Origin: Erodium maritimum
Lineage: Eukaryota > Streptophyta > Magnoliopsida > Geraniales > Geraniaceae
NCBI GenBank assembly: GCA_963921825.1
Contig: OY997589.1
Coordinates: 85,978,523-86,042,522, forward strand
Direction: 5' to 3'
DNA: 64,000 bases
The notes beneath the pieces are model-generated. The model searched no databases. It saw only the letters and a program-made list of their open reading frames with translations, and was not told where the DNA came from. The translations under genes and the position numbers were made by a program. Within the stretch, counting starts at the first letter, position 1, and each line of letters opens with the position of its first letter. Below, piece by piece: positions 21,450-33,300 of the stretch.

Positions 21450-21609
21450 AATGTTCTATTTGCATATAACTTTAGCCCACAGGCAAGTTGTACGTCAATA
21501 GATTCATTGTTGTATGAATGTTCTATTTACATATGACTTTAGCCCACAGGCAAGTTGTATGTCGATAGATACATTTTGTATGCTTTTGTTTGTAAAGCAT
21601 GATAGTTAG

Positions 21610-21644
<35 letters not shown>

Positions 21645-21830
21645 ATACTATGCATGTAATGTTTGTAGCATCAAACTCTTTGAATAATAATTACCTCAAA
21701 GTAGAGGTTCCCATACTGAATGGGGAAAACTACTCCATCTGGAAAGAGAGGGTACTTATATGTGTATGCAATGTTTTGTTACGTATGACTTTAGCCCACA
21801 TGCAAGTTATACGTTGATAGATACGTTTGT
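21450..21830 (+). repeat. Direct repeat around ACTTTAGCCCACAGGCAAGT
   Basis: Three copies of a segment with ATGTTCTATTT, ACTTTAGCCCACAGGCAAGT and GTCGATAGATACATT, at about 21448-21510, 21513-21578 and 21773-21830. The last interrupts the GAG reading frame. Confidence 0.75.
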
Positions 21831-22330
21831 ATGCATAAGGGGATTGATGGAGAAGTATGGAAATGCTCGTTCGCTTTTCGCAGCGATTGATGAGAAATTC
21901 TAGACTTCGGATAAATCCTTAGCTAGTACCTTCATCAGACAGTTTTCCTCTGTTAAGCTCACATGTCTCCATGGTGTGCACAAGCACATCATGAGAAATG
22001 AGGGATATTGCGGCAAAATTAAAAACATTGGAAGTCGAGATGTCTGTCACCTTCTTGGTGCATTACATTTTGAACACCCTTTCTCATCAATTTGGCCATT
22101 TTCAAAATATCTTACAACACACATAATGATAAATGGTTGATGAATGAACTCATGACTATGTGTGTTCAAGAGGAAAACTGATTGATGATGGGGGAAGGTG
22201 AGATTGTAATGCTTACAACCCGGAAGAAGGAAAATGACATCCTAAGGACGAGTCCAATGTGGTTGATGTTCATGTTAACGCATGATGGATTGAATATGGT
22301 TCTTCAATCCATGTTTCAACATAGATGCAG
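21660..22330 (+). pseudogene. Broken GAG region of the copia element
   Basis: The N-terminal GAG motif EVPILNGENYSIWKERV is readable at 21700-21753. It is followed by a direct-repeat insertion and then a UBN2-like GAG segment from about 21840 (LMEKYGNARSLFAAIDEKF then a stop). Several stops and frame changes follow. No intact zinc knuckle was recognised. Confidence 0.7.
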
Positions 22331-22362
22331 GAAATGAGCAATGCATTTATTCAGACAACAAA

Positions 22363-25300
22363 ATGCGCTCAACTATTAAATATGTTGGAACGTGCCAAAT
22401 AACTTTATCTAGTGGTTACTTATTAACTTTGTATAATACATTCAATGTACCTGGATTTTCCAGGAATTTGATATCTATATCTAGACTATTGCCTTTCGGT
22501 CATGTCTTTGATTTCCGTGATACATCAATAAATTTATTCAATAAATTTGATGTTATGGGAAATGGCATTTTGTGCAATAGTTTATTTATGATGAATGTGC
22601 AAAGTAATACCACTAACTCAGTTATATATATTGAAATTGGCACAAAACGATGCGTTGAAAATGAGGAATCTTCAATGTTATGGCATCGGAGATTGAGACA
22701 TATCTCGATGGATGGAATCAAGAGATTAGTAAAAGATGGAGTACTTAGTACTCTAAACCTTTCTGATTTCGAGGTTTGTGTGGATTGCATAAAGGGATAG
22801 CAAACCAAGATATCCAAAAAGGGTGCACATATAAGTTCCAAATTACTTGAAATCATCCATATAGATATTTGCTATCCTGACATGGATATGAATATCGGTC
22901 TGAAATACTTCGTCTCCTTTATTGATGACTTCTCACGGTGTACGTATGTTTATATTCTTCACCACAAAAAGTGAAGCATTAGACGTATTTAAGATTTTCA
23001 AAGCAAAAGTTGAAAATCAATATGAGTAGAAAATCAAGATTGTCAAGAATGACAAAGGAGAAGAGTACTACGGTAGATACAACGAAGGTGGTCAAGCATC
23101 GGGTCCGTTCGCTAAGTTTATTCAGGAGCATGGAATAGTTTCTTTGAACACCAATCCAGGATCTCCTAGTGAGAATGGTGTAGCTGAAAGAAGAAACTGG
23201 ACCGTGATGGAGATGGTAAGGAGTATGCGTAGTAATGTGCATCTCCCATTATTCTTGTGGACTAATGCACTTAAGACGATTGTGTACATATTAAACCGTG
23301 TTCCAACCAAGTCTGTTTCAAGACACCTTTTGAATTATTCAAGGGTTGGATACCGAGTTTGCACTATGTACGCATATGGGGAGCCCGTCTGAAGTGAGGA
23401 TTTACAACCCACAAGAAAAGAAACTGGATCCTAGAACCCTTAGTGGTTATTTTGTTGGATATGCGGAACGATCCAAGGGATACGGGTATTACTGTCCATC
23501 TCATAGCACCAGGATTGTGGAATCAAGAAATGCGAAGTTTCTTGAGAAATGATTTGATCAGTGGGAGGAATCGGTTGCAGAGCTCAAATTCTGAAACTAT
23601 TACTGAGCAACCTCCTACATTAGTCGATCAAATCATTGTAGTTAGAGTTCAAATTGAGATTGGTCTCTAACTTTCCACATGTTGATAATGATTTAGTAAA
23701 TCAAGTTGTTCAGGAAGAACGTTTGGTCAATGAACGACTGATTGGTCAACCTGATTCTCAGGAAAATGTTGATCCAACATTAAGGACATTTACTAGAATG
23801 AGGAAATCAACAATCCATGGGGACTACTATGTGTATCTGCAAGAACTAGACTTTAATGTCGGAGCCGAAAATGATCCTGAGACGTTTTTCCAAGCCATAA
23901 GTTGTAATGAATCGAGTCAATGGTATGATGCTATGAATGATGAAATGAATTCGAAGGCATCAAATGAAGTTTGGGATCTTGTCGAGTTACCTAAAGGGGC
24001 GAAAGCCATTGGATGTAAATATGTCTTTAAAACCAAGAAAGACTCATCCGGTAACATCAAAAGATATAAGGCCAAACTAGTTGCCAAAGGATTTAATCAA
24101 AGGAAGGAATCGATTACAAAGAGACTTTTTCTCTTGTATCAAAGATAGATTCGCTTCGGGTAATCATGTCATTAGTTGCATACTTTGACTTTGAATTACA
24201 ACAAATGGATGTAAAAACGGCATTTCTAAACGGAGAACTAAAGAAAGATGTGTTCATGAAACATTTAGTTTCCTGAAGGATTCACCTCTAGTAATAGTGG
24301 GCATTTAGTTTGCAAGCTTTAAAGATCAATCTACGGTTTGAAACAAGTCTCACGTCAATGGTATTTAAAGTTTCATGACGTTATTTCTTCATTCGGTTTC
24401 GAAGAAAATGTTATGGATAACTGTATATACCATAAGGTTAGTGGGAGCAAGATTTGTTCCTGACATTATACGTAGGTGATATCTTGCTTACTAGTAACGA
24501 TAGGAATATGGTTTTGAGGTGAAACAATCTCTATCCAAGAACTTTCATATAAAGATTTAGGCGATGCATCTTACGTCATTGGGATAAAGATACATCGCGA
24601 TAGAGTAGTCGGTACTCTGGGTATGTCTCAAGAGATATACATCAATAAAGTTTTGGAAAGTTTTCAGATGATAGATTGTTCACCCAATGTAGCTCCTATT
24701 GTGAAATGCGATAAATTCAGCTTAAACCAATGTCCGAAAAATGGCATGGAACGGGAACAAATTATTAACATTCCCTATGCTTCAGCTATTGGAAGCTTAA
24801 TGTATGCACAGGTCTGAACTAGAACAGATATTGCATTCATTGTGGGTATGTTGGGGAGACATCAAAGTAATCCAGGCATTAAGCACTGGAAAGCTGCAAA
24901 GAAGGTATTGTGTTACCTTAAGGGGACTCGAGATTACATGCTAGTATATAGACGAACGAACAATCCGGAAGTAATCGGTCATTCTGATTCCGACTTTGCT
25001 AGCTGTGTTGATTCACAGAAATCAACTTCTAGAAACCTTTTTATGCTGGCTAGTGGAGTTGGGTCATGGAGAAGTGACAAACAGTCCTTGACTGCTACTT
25101 CTACCATGAAAGCCGAGTTCGTGTCTTATTTCGAGACTACTTTTCACGGTGTATGGATTAAGGGTTTCATTTCCAAGTTTAGAATCATGGATTCTATTAG
25201 CAAGCCCCTGGAGCTGTATTGCGATAATACATCTGTTGTGTTCATGGTTAAGAACCACAAAAGTGGAAGTCGAAATGAGCATATCGACATTAAGTATTTA

Positions 25301-25447
25301 GCCTTAAGAGAGCCCGTGAAAGACAAAATGGTTATCATTAAGAATATCAGTAATGACTTAATAATAGCGGATCCTCGGACAAAAGGCATGCCACCAAGAA
25401 AATTTGAGGATCATGTTAAGAGTAAGGGACTTGGTTCCCAGATGTAA
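22363..25447 (+). pseudogene. Broken copia pol: integrase, reverse transcriptase, RNase H
   Basis: In order: GAG-pre-integrase block (MLWHRRLRHISMDGIKRL, about 22675-22730); integrase core from about 22890, where the first two catalytic acidic positions and the last (SENGVAERRN, about 23170) are readable but separated by stops; a C-terminal integrase piece (23346-23552); the reverse transcriptase start (23780-24148) and fragments to 24600; and RNase H with a long open stretch at 24842-25447. At the reverse transcriptase active site the usual YVDD reads YVGD (about 24469-24480), so a catalytic aspartate is lost. There are at least six frame breaks. Confidence 0.9.
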
Positions 25448-25743
25448 ACTCTTCGTTATTGGAACGATGTTTGTCTTTTGAAACTCTTGTTGTAATAATG
25501 ATGATTATTTATAAAATGTGTACACATTCGGTATATGATTAAGTTGGTTAATCATGAAATCATCGATTAAGTTTGGACCAAGAATGAACATTGGGTTTAT
25601 TCATAAAGTATAAGAAACACGTGCATTGTGATACATGGGAGGTACTACTTGTTTATATTAAAAGGACATACCGCCATGATTCATGCATTTGGGTTTCTTA
25701 TTATGTTTGGCATTGAGACATTAACATTGATCAAGTGGGAGAA

Positions 25744-26105
25744 TGTTAGATTAATTCTCTAAATGATATCATATGGTTTATGATCAATGTATGTTGGTCC
25801 AATTGCCAAAGTGTGTGATGTTTCACATATATCATTTTCTATTATCACACCTATTGATGGATAGTTGTGATGCTTCAGAAAAATGTTATTTAAGTCTCAT
25901 ATTGGTCCCCAAGTCCACACAAAATCTGATTTTACTCATACACCATCTAGAGAGACAGATAAAGAGTGGGAGGACTTGGAAGATCAAGACTTTGGATCTT
26001 CAAAAGCTTCTTCTAAGGAAAACAATGGCTGGAGGTTAGTGATTATATTTCCGCGTTATTAATGCTTGAAACATGTTTGTTTGACAACATGATTGAGTGT
26101 TTACA
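25744..26105 (+). repeat. 3' LTR of the copia element
   Basis: 362 bp, apparently identical to 20145-20506. It is preceded by the polypurine tract and followed by the CTGCA duplication. Confidence 0.95.
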
Positions 26106-26110
26106 CTGCA

Positions 26111-28286
26111 CATGTTAGTCTTTGTTGAGATAAGTACATGTGCATTTGGGTTTGAATAGATATTACACAATCCTTACGTCGGAAGATGAATATTACCTTT
26201 TGCGACTAGGGAAAAAGAGTAGTGGTCGTGAACTTCACCGATGAACAGATCAAGATTACTTCTTTAAATGCATAAGACATATATGGATTTGAAGGGGCAG
26301 ACCAGGTAGTTAGAATAAAGGTATGATAAACAACCATGGGTTAGGCTGGTCCTAAAGATCGGAGAACACTTATGGAAGGACTAGGAGGAAGACAATGGCA
26401 CGGTCGGGGATATTGTCGACTTAGTTATCCTAGTTGGAAGCATTGATGAAAAATGCCATGCGGTCATGTTGGCGAACTCCTCAACCTCTGTTAATACCTT
26501 GCACAACGTCACTAACTGTCTACCGAGGTCTGTAAAATAGCTTTGGTGTGACCCATGATCGTGTAAGGTCTGAATGAGTGGTGTCTAGGGAGTACCCACT
26601 CATTCGAAAATGATTGGAGTCCCCTTCAGTCTACTTATCAACACCTTGTTCTCATCGGGATTGATTCACATTACATGTTCAAGTTCGCAAGAATTCAGAT
26701 TCCCAGTCTAGATAGACTTGCATGTTCATATGCTACTCTTCCCTAAATCTCTCATATGTTATTAGTTGGAGCATGTATAGGAGATCAACTCCTAATATCT
26801 CTATGGTTTTATTTATCTCATGTGTATATAAATCTTTATAATCTATCAATAGCTCACAATACTTTAATATCAACTCTATAAATATTAGAATCAATTAGAA
26901 TCCTTTCCGGTAACAAATCCTAAAGATCAGATTGGGTATAATAAAAGACCTATGGTAGGGATAGATTTTGGTTTTGGTTTGGTTTGTGCTCGAGAATACA
27001 AAACTCGGGGTTTTAAGTCAACCAACTAATAAATTCCTTATAATAAATTCATGTTATGTCATTCCGGTTTGTATTCTGGCTATCTTTGTTCGCGCCTTTT
27101 CTTGTAATAAATCCCTTCGCATTTCAAACGCAGAAACTTAAGGAGGCATCAACACCAATAAAACGCATTGTTTTACTTTTGTAATTAGTAAGGAAAAAAT
27201 GAGACTGATAAATTCCATGTTAAAAATCCAAGATAATAAAGTGTAACTCAGATATAATAGAGAGTACTAACATTCCATCCCCAAAAAAGACATAAGTATA
27301 TTGTTCTCGTTCATTGGCGGTTAGTTTTGTATCGTCTGGCGGAGTACAATATTTCTTGTGGCGGTGGTATTATTATAAGTGGATGGTGAAGAGGGAAGGA
27401 TTTCTTCTCAGGTCGCTCAGTTGTTGCGCGGGGTCCTCGCAGCGATAGGGATCATGGAACCCTGGAACACATGTTGTTGGGAGCGGCTAGGAGGTTGGGA
27501 CTCAATTGACCAAACGATTGGTGGGGGTCGACTGGGATCTTGGGGACAACGAAGAGGGGTAGATATCCAACACCCTTGGCTCGCCTCCCATGGCAACACA
27601 AGACTGGCTATCTTCACAGGCGGGGTTCGTTAAGGGCACCCATGGGGCATGACGTAGTGCACAACTCCCTGGTTGAGTTAATACGACGACTTACCTTGAT
27701 AGCTACTGTCGAAACTAACACTTTCCGGTGGAGCACATGGTCAGTAAAGATGGAGGTTGATCAACAGGTATGATAGAGGACCCGAGGGGGTTAGAGGATG
27801 TCGACTCCGATAGGGAACTACAAATACCATCGAGGGCGTAAGGGATACCGACAAGGGCTTGTACACACCCTCGCCTCATCCATTGAGTAGTCGGGGGGTC
27901 GGTGAGAGTTCATAGGTAACACCTTCTTACCGATCATAGGTGGTGATGGATCCACCAAGTACCAACACGATATTCCGCTACCTTATCAAGAGCCACCACT
28001 TATACGCTTTTGGGTCCTTGTTGATTATTATGTGAGTGAGGACGATGACTGTTGGTTCTGCATGAGACCTTGTAGTTCACTTGTGCACAACCACTTCTCA
28101 AGTTCCAGGCAGGGCGAAACCATTTTGTCAGTCTCCAGAAGCTTTATCGGTGGTTCAGACCGCTATCGGAACTACATCATGGTTCCTAGAGACAACTTGT
28201 TGATTCATGTGGCGGTTTTTATTTGTTTTCAATTCCACGACATTCGTACTTTATGTTTAGTTTAGTTTCCAATTTTTCTTTGATTT
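26111..28286. other. Unassigned sequence between copia element and LINE ORF1 remnant
   Basis: About 2.2 kb with only short open frames. The part from 27380 to 28260 is more GC-rich and may be decayed retroelement sequence, but no domain is recognised. No repeat array is seen. Confidence 0.4.
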
Positions 28287-29527
28287 ATGATTTTTATGAT
28301 TCATGAATGGGTTCTGAATGTCTCCAAACCGTTCGGTGAAATTGTTTCATCCTCCATCTTGCAGCGACCAAATAATAATGAAAGATATTTTGGTTTCATT
28401 CGATTCTGGGGTAAGGACGAAGCAAAACTGGTAGTCGATACCTTGAACGGTTTTAAGATAAATGGGTTTCACCTCTTTGCGCCATCGCTCGTCGTCAGAA
28501 TAGTGTACCAGTGTCGCATGTTCAGAGCTGTGAGCAGAACTCTCCGGCTGGTTCTCAGGCTCGGTTGAGACAACTGGATCCTCCGAGGAGGGTGGTAACG
28601 CCGACGATCACGCTTGAGATGGAGAACAACAACTCAGAGGTGCAGGACGGTCTGCAATCTCGGGATCTCGCCGTGGATGCTCCTCAATTCTCGGGATTTG
28701 GTGATCTCGCGGATACAGATCACAATCTGCAAGCTGGTGATCTGGTGAACCACCATTCAACATCCGATAATTCAACGATCCTTTTTGGGATTGATGGAGC
28801 GTGCGATACGGAGGTTACATCATCATTCTCTCCGCCTATCATCTCCGGGCCAGGTTTGTTTATTCGTGGGCCTCAAGAGGATCTCCAAGGCCCAAGCCCA
28901 GCACGAGCTGATTGTACAGACAATCGGGTCGTGGCTATTGGGCTGACTTCACTTGAGTTAGGTCCAACGTTAGTTGCTGCTGCAGTGACCCAATTCCCTC
29001 CCTACTTGACTAAGGATAAAACCAGTGATGGTGTAGTTCGTGTTACGGGTACGGGGGTGATCTTCTTGGGGATCAGGCGGCTAGTCATTGGAGATATGCG
29101 CTTCTTAAACCTCCAAAACGGAAGAGTCGACCTCCTAAACATTTTTCAGATTACTATACCGTAATGTGTGAACCAAGAAACCAATCTCTGAGTCGTGAAA
29201 GGCACGTTATTCCTATTGACGTTTGGAAGCAGTTTGCTGATGCTCGGAACACTCAACTAGGTCAGCCTGCTCAAAAGAAGGCCTTCGACGATCCGAATCT
29301 CACTTTGGAGGGTGATGAGTGGGTCACTGACGAGGATTGCATCTGTTTATTTCGCGTTTAGTTTTTTTTTTAGGACTTACGTTCTCTTGTTTTGGGGTTA
29401 GGCCCCTCAGCTCTATTCGAGAGCTCCTTTGTAATCGTTGCCTCTTATCTTGATTCTTTTTGCATTCCGGTTCTTGTTTTAGAATTGGTCTTATTAATAA
29501 ATTTTCGAGTTTATATAACAAAAAAAA
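28287..29527 (+). mobile_element. LINE ORF1-type remnant with poly(A) tail
   Basis: Three open frames in different phases (28287-28568, 28511-29164, 29164-29361) read as one broken protein. It has an RRM-like start (FGEIVSSSILQ, RYFGFIRFWGKDEAKLVV, LNGFKINGFHL), a low-complexity middle, and a C-terminal block around DVWKQFADARNTQLGQ that resembles plant LINE ORF1 ends. A 3' UTR follows with AATAAA at 29496 and an eight-A run ending at 29527, as in a retroposed transcript. No reverse transcriptase ORF is present. I found no target duplication. Confidence 0.5.
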
Positions 29528-29622
29528 GTCTCTTTGAGACTTTATCTCCAAATTTCCTCTCTTATACGGTATAAAAAAATGTAATAAAGAGAATCAAATT
29601 ATCATTTTCTTAATATCTTATT

Positions 29623-30090
29623 GGGTTAAATATCAAAACTTACTTTTAAGTATTGGTCACGAATACTACATTACCCAACGTTCCAAAGTGACAAATGCAT
29701 TACCATAAGTATTGGTCATGCGATTTTGTTAGTAAAAATGGACGGAATATTCATTTCCGTTAGTCATATGACCTCAAATGTCATATAATAGATGGTAAAA
29801 TGACATTTTTCCCTTAATTATTTGACCTCTGTACATTACAGTTGTACCCTCGTCAGTGTTCCTTATAGAATGTATAGAGGTTAAATACGTAAGGGGAAAA
29901 ATATCATTTTACCATCCATTATATGACACTTGAGGTCATATGACTAACATAATGAAATTTTCCGTCAATTTTTAATAACAAAATCGTGTGAGGTGTGACC
30001 AATATTTAAGGTACTACATTTGTCACTTTGAAACGTTGAATAATATAGTGTTCGTGACCAATACTTAAAAATAAGTTTCGATATTTAACC
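29623..30090. mobile_element. Foldback MITE (family D) with 10-bp target duplication
   Basis: A 468-bp near-palindromic element. The left end GGGTTAAATATCAAAACTTA and the inverse right end GGTTAAATATCGAAACTTAT continue as inverted repeats over most of the length. It is flanked by ATATCTTATT on both sides (29613-29622 and 30091-30100). It lies 265 bp 3' of the first MATE gene. Confidence 0.85.
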
Positions 30091-30354
30091 ATATCTTATT
30101 TAGCATATCTCAAAGTTCCTTCCGCATAAATTAGATGCTCCACTACATATTGTACTTTTCAGCTTTCAAGTTGCCTATGAAATCAAATGACCTTATGTTC
30201 TTATTCTCTGACACAAAAATTTACGAGACCAAATAATCCAAAATCAACTCATCAATACGTATTATTCCTAGTTCCCCATAAAATCAAACGACCTTTACAA
30301 TGTTCTTATCCTCTAAAGATAACAAAAATTTGGTCATATCCATGTTGGTCACTT

Positions 30355-33300
30355 TCATTGCAACAATCTTTCCCCAAGACTTCTCTCTTTAGCCTTCAAT
30401 GCCTGCACAAGAAGATTCAGCAACAGTCTTGTCAGAACATGAAAAAAAAAATCAAATCTTAAAATCATCAAAACCATCCCAAAATTGTCCGGTGAAAGAA
30501 CCTGTTTATCCCAATCTGTACACATTGTAACGATGAAGAGCATAACGGTTTGACAAAATGCACCGACTTGTATCCCGATAAAGAGCCCCTTCCCGTTCAT
30601 CTTCAGCCAGAAAGCTAACCCGACCGCGACGGGGATGCCACAAACGTAGTATGCTCCGAGGTTCACATAAGCCCCGATGTGTTGCCATCCACACCCTCTA
30701 GCAATCCCTGTTTGAGATTCAGTCTATTAGAATATAAAATTATAATCAAGCTTTCAAATTTCAGTTTGAATATTTCTATTTGACCGTTGATGGTCTGGTT
30801 CCGGTTTAGATCAGTCGGTCATTTTGATTTTGTAAACTCCGCAAAAAAAAACTTTAATTTAACTAAAGTCAAAGATAAGTCGAGCATTCAAAAACTAATC
30901 TACTAAAGAGAAAACCTTTAAGAAAATGATCGGTAAGATTACCTCAAAAACTAATCGAATTGGTCGTTTCGTAATGATAGAAAACACTAACAATATCATC
31001 TAATGCATCTAATTATTTAAGGCCTAAAGGGCTAAATACACCTGATGATCTGGTTCTAAACGGGTCTCAAATAGTGTGATCCACTACTCGATCGATAATG
31101 TACCAGGTTACGATTTTTTAATCCACAACCCAAATCATAACCCATGGATCGAGACCAAGGTTTTCGGTTTGACCGGTTTCAACGAACCGTTCGGTTTACA
31201 GGCTACTCTCAGCTTGAGCATTTAATTGAGTAGATTCCCTAATAAGATAATAGATCCAGGTTTTTTCATGGATATAGATTCAAATCCTATTATTTCGGAG
31301 TTACCAATTATTACGGTTTGAGCTTTTAGTTGATTTGGTCGTTTTCTTATAGACAAAAAAGTAGTAAACTGAAGTCATGAGAAGAACCTGAAAGAACAGC
31401 TTGGAAGCTGTTGATGATGACACAGAGACATATGAGAGGAGCCATGTCTGTCACATAATCCACAACCTCAACCTCGTAGCTGAAAGTGTAGCCAAAAACT
31501 TGTCTGAAAGCGTAGAGGACCGAGCTCACTATCGCTGCTTCCGAGAAGGCCAGAAAGATCGTAGTATAGGCTGCGAGTCGAGCTTCTTCAGGCCTCCCCG
31601 CTCCGAGCTCGTTCGAGACTCTCGTGCTGTACCATCGACATTAAATTATTATTTACAAGGGATTGCATCCCTATATATAAATGTATACGAGGAGGGATAA
31701 AGTTAACCTTGCTGCAGCGCTGATCCCGTCGGCTATGCTGTAGAGTGATGTGATCGTAGAGAGACTGTTTTGCAAGAAGTTCAGACATCATGTCATGTTT
31801 TTTTTTTCATAAACCTTATTTTGTGCTAGGGATGACCGAAAAAAGTACTCTATAATTTGTAGTCATGTTCTGTAATTGCAAAAAGTTGTCTAAAATTTTC
31901 TTTTTGTTACCCGTATAAAAAGATCAGAATGATGATTTTCTCTTTCAAGATCTAAGAGCATTTTCAATGTTGGTGATAAAGCCGACAGTAAGCCGTTGGC
32001 GGAGAAAAAACATTGGCATTGAGCTGACGTCTTGTCGACGTTAAATCGACAATTCGGTGTTAATGGTGAATACCAACGGTAAAGATAACACAGTACTAGT
32101 CATTGGCGGTGAGTATTATCTTTTTTGTTTATCCCTTTAATTTTTTTTACTTTTTTCTTTTGTTAATGTTTTTTTTCCAGTTTTTTAAATTCATTTCTTT
32201 TTTTAAATTTCTTTTTTATATAAATCATTTTATTAAATTTATATACACTTTTTTTAAAAAAATTAGTTCTAATTATTTTCCTTTATAATTTTTTATTAAA
32301 TTCTTTTATTATAATTTTTAATTATTTAATTATTTTTTTGTAAAATTTTTTTCATTTGAATTCTTTTATTAAATATTTTTTATTTTGAATAATTTTCATA
32401 ATATTTTTTTTACTAATTCTTTTATTAACTTTCATATATTTTTGTTTCATTTTAATTTTCTTTATTTTTTGTTAATTCCTTTTCATTTATTAACTTCTTT
32501 TTTATATTTTTTTTATAAATTTCCATTAATATTTTTTATTTATTATTTTTACTAACTTCTTTTTCGTGTAATGTGTGTTTTTTCAATAAAAGTATTATGT
32601 TTAATATTAATTTATTCGAACATCCAACAGAAAAAATAGTATTAGAGGGTGTTAACTGTTAATACTGCTGGTTGGTTGAGAAGTGATTGAAATATTATAT
32701 TTTTAATCCAACAGTCAGCACGAATAGTACTAACATGTTAGTATTGGAGATGCTCTAAACACCCTTCAATTTATTGCTCTTTGTACGGTAAAACAAAAAA
32801 CAAATCAAAAGTATGAAAGTCTTGATTTTTGTTTGTTTTCTACACACTATTTAATAAAACTAAATTATAAAAATAAAATTGTCATTCTTTTACAAATTAT
32901 AATAAAAAGACAAACTCATCATACTTTTTGAAATCATAAAAGAAGAGGCTCATAAATTACAAAAACAATGAATACTGTACTCTTTTGACAATGATCCCTT
33001 TTTTGTTATACTGTGTAACGTGTAATGATAGAGAACATACCAAACAGAGAGAACCGATGCTTCTAGCTGAGGATTCGGAAGAAGACCAGACAGCAACGTG
33101 AGGAGCTCAAAGGACCACCATTCAAGACTATGCAATCATCAAAAGCCAAACATTATCATATCAACAACAATAAAGAAAAATTAAATCCAGTTACATCTAT
33201 CTATTCATGATTTTCATTTAATTACACACAACTATTACTTTCATTTAGGAGATAATTTTCAAAAAATTCACTTTTACTACAAAAGAGCAGTGTAGTGAAG

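Larger units (their letters stand above)
20145..26105 (+). mobile_element. Ty1/copia LTR retrotransposon, complete but coding-dead
   Basis: A 5961-bp element with two 362-bp LTRs that look identical base for base, TG...CA ends, and a perfect 5-bp target duplication CTGCA (20140-20144 and 26106-26110). The primer binding site TGGTATCAGAGC (20509-20520) follows the 5' LTR, and the purine tract AAGTGGGAGAA (25733-25743) precedes the 3' LTR. The order GAG, integrase, reverse transcriptase, RNase H marks it as copia, not gypsy. Every domain is broken by stops or frameshifts, so any recent movement must have used proteins supplied by another copy. Confidence 0.95.
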
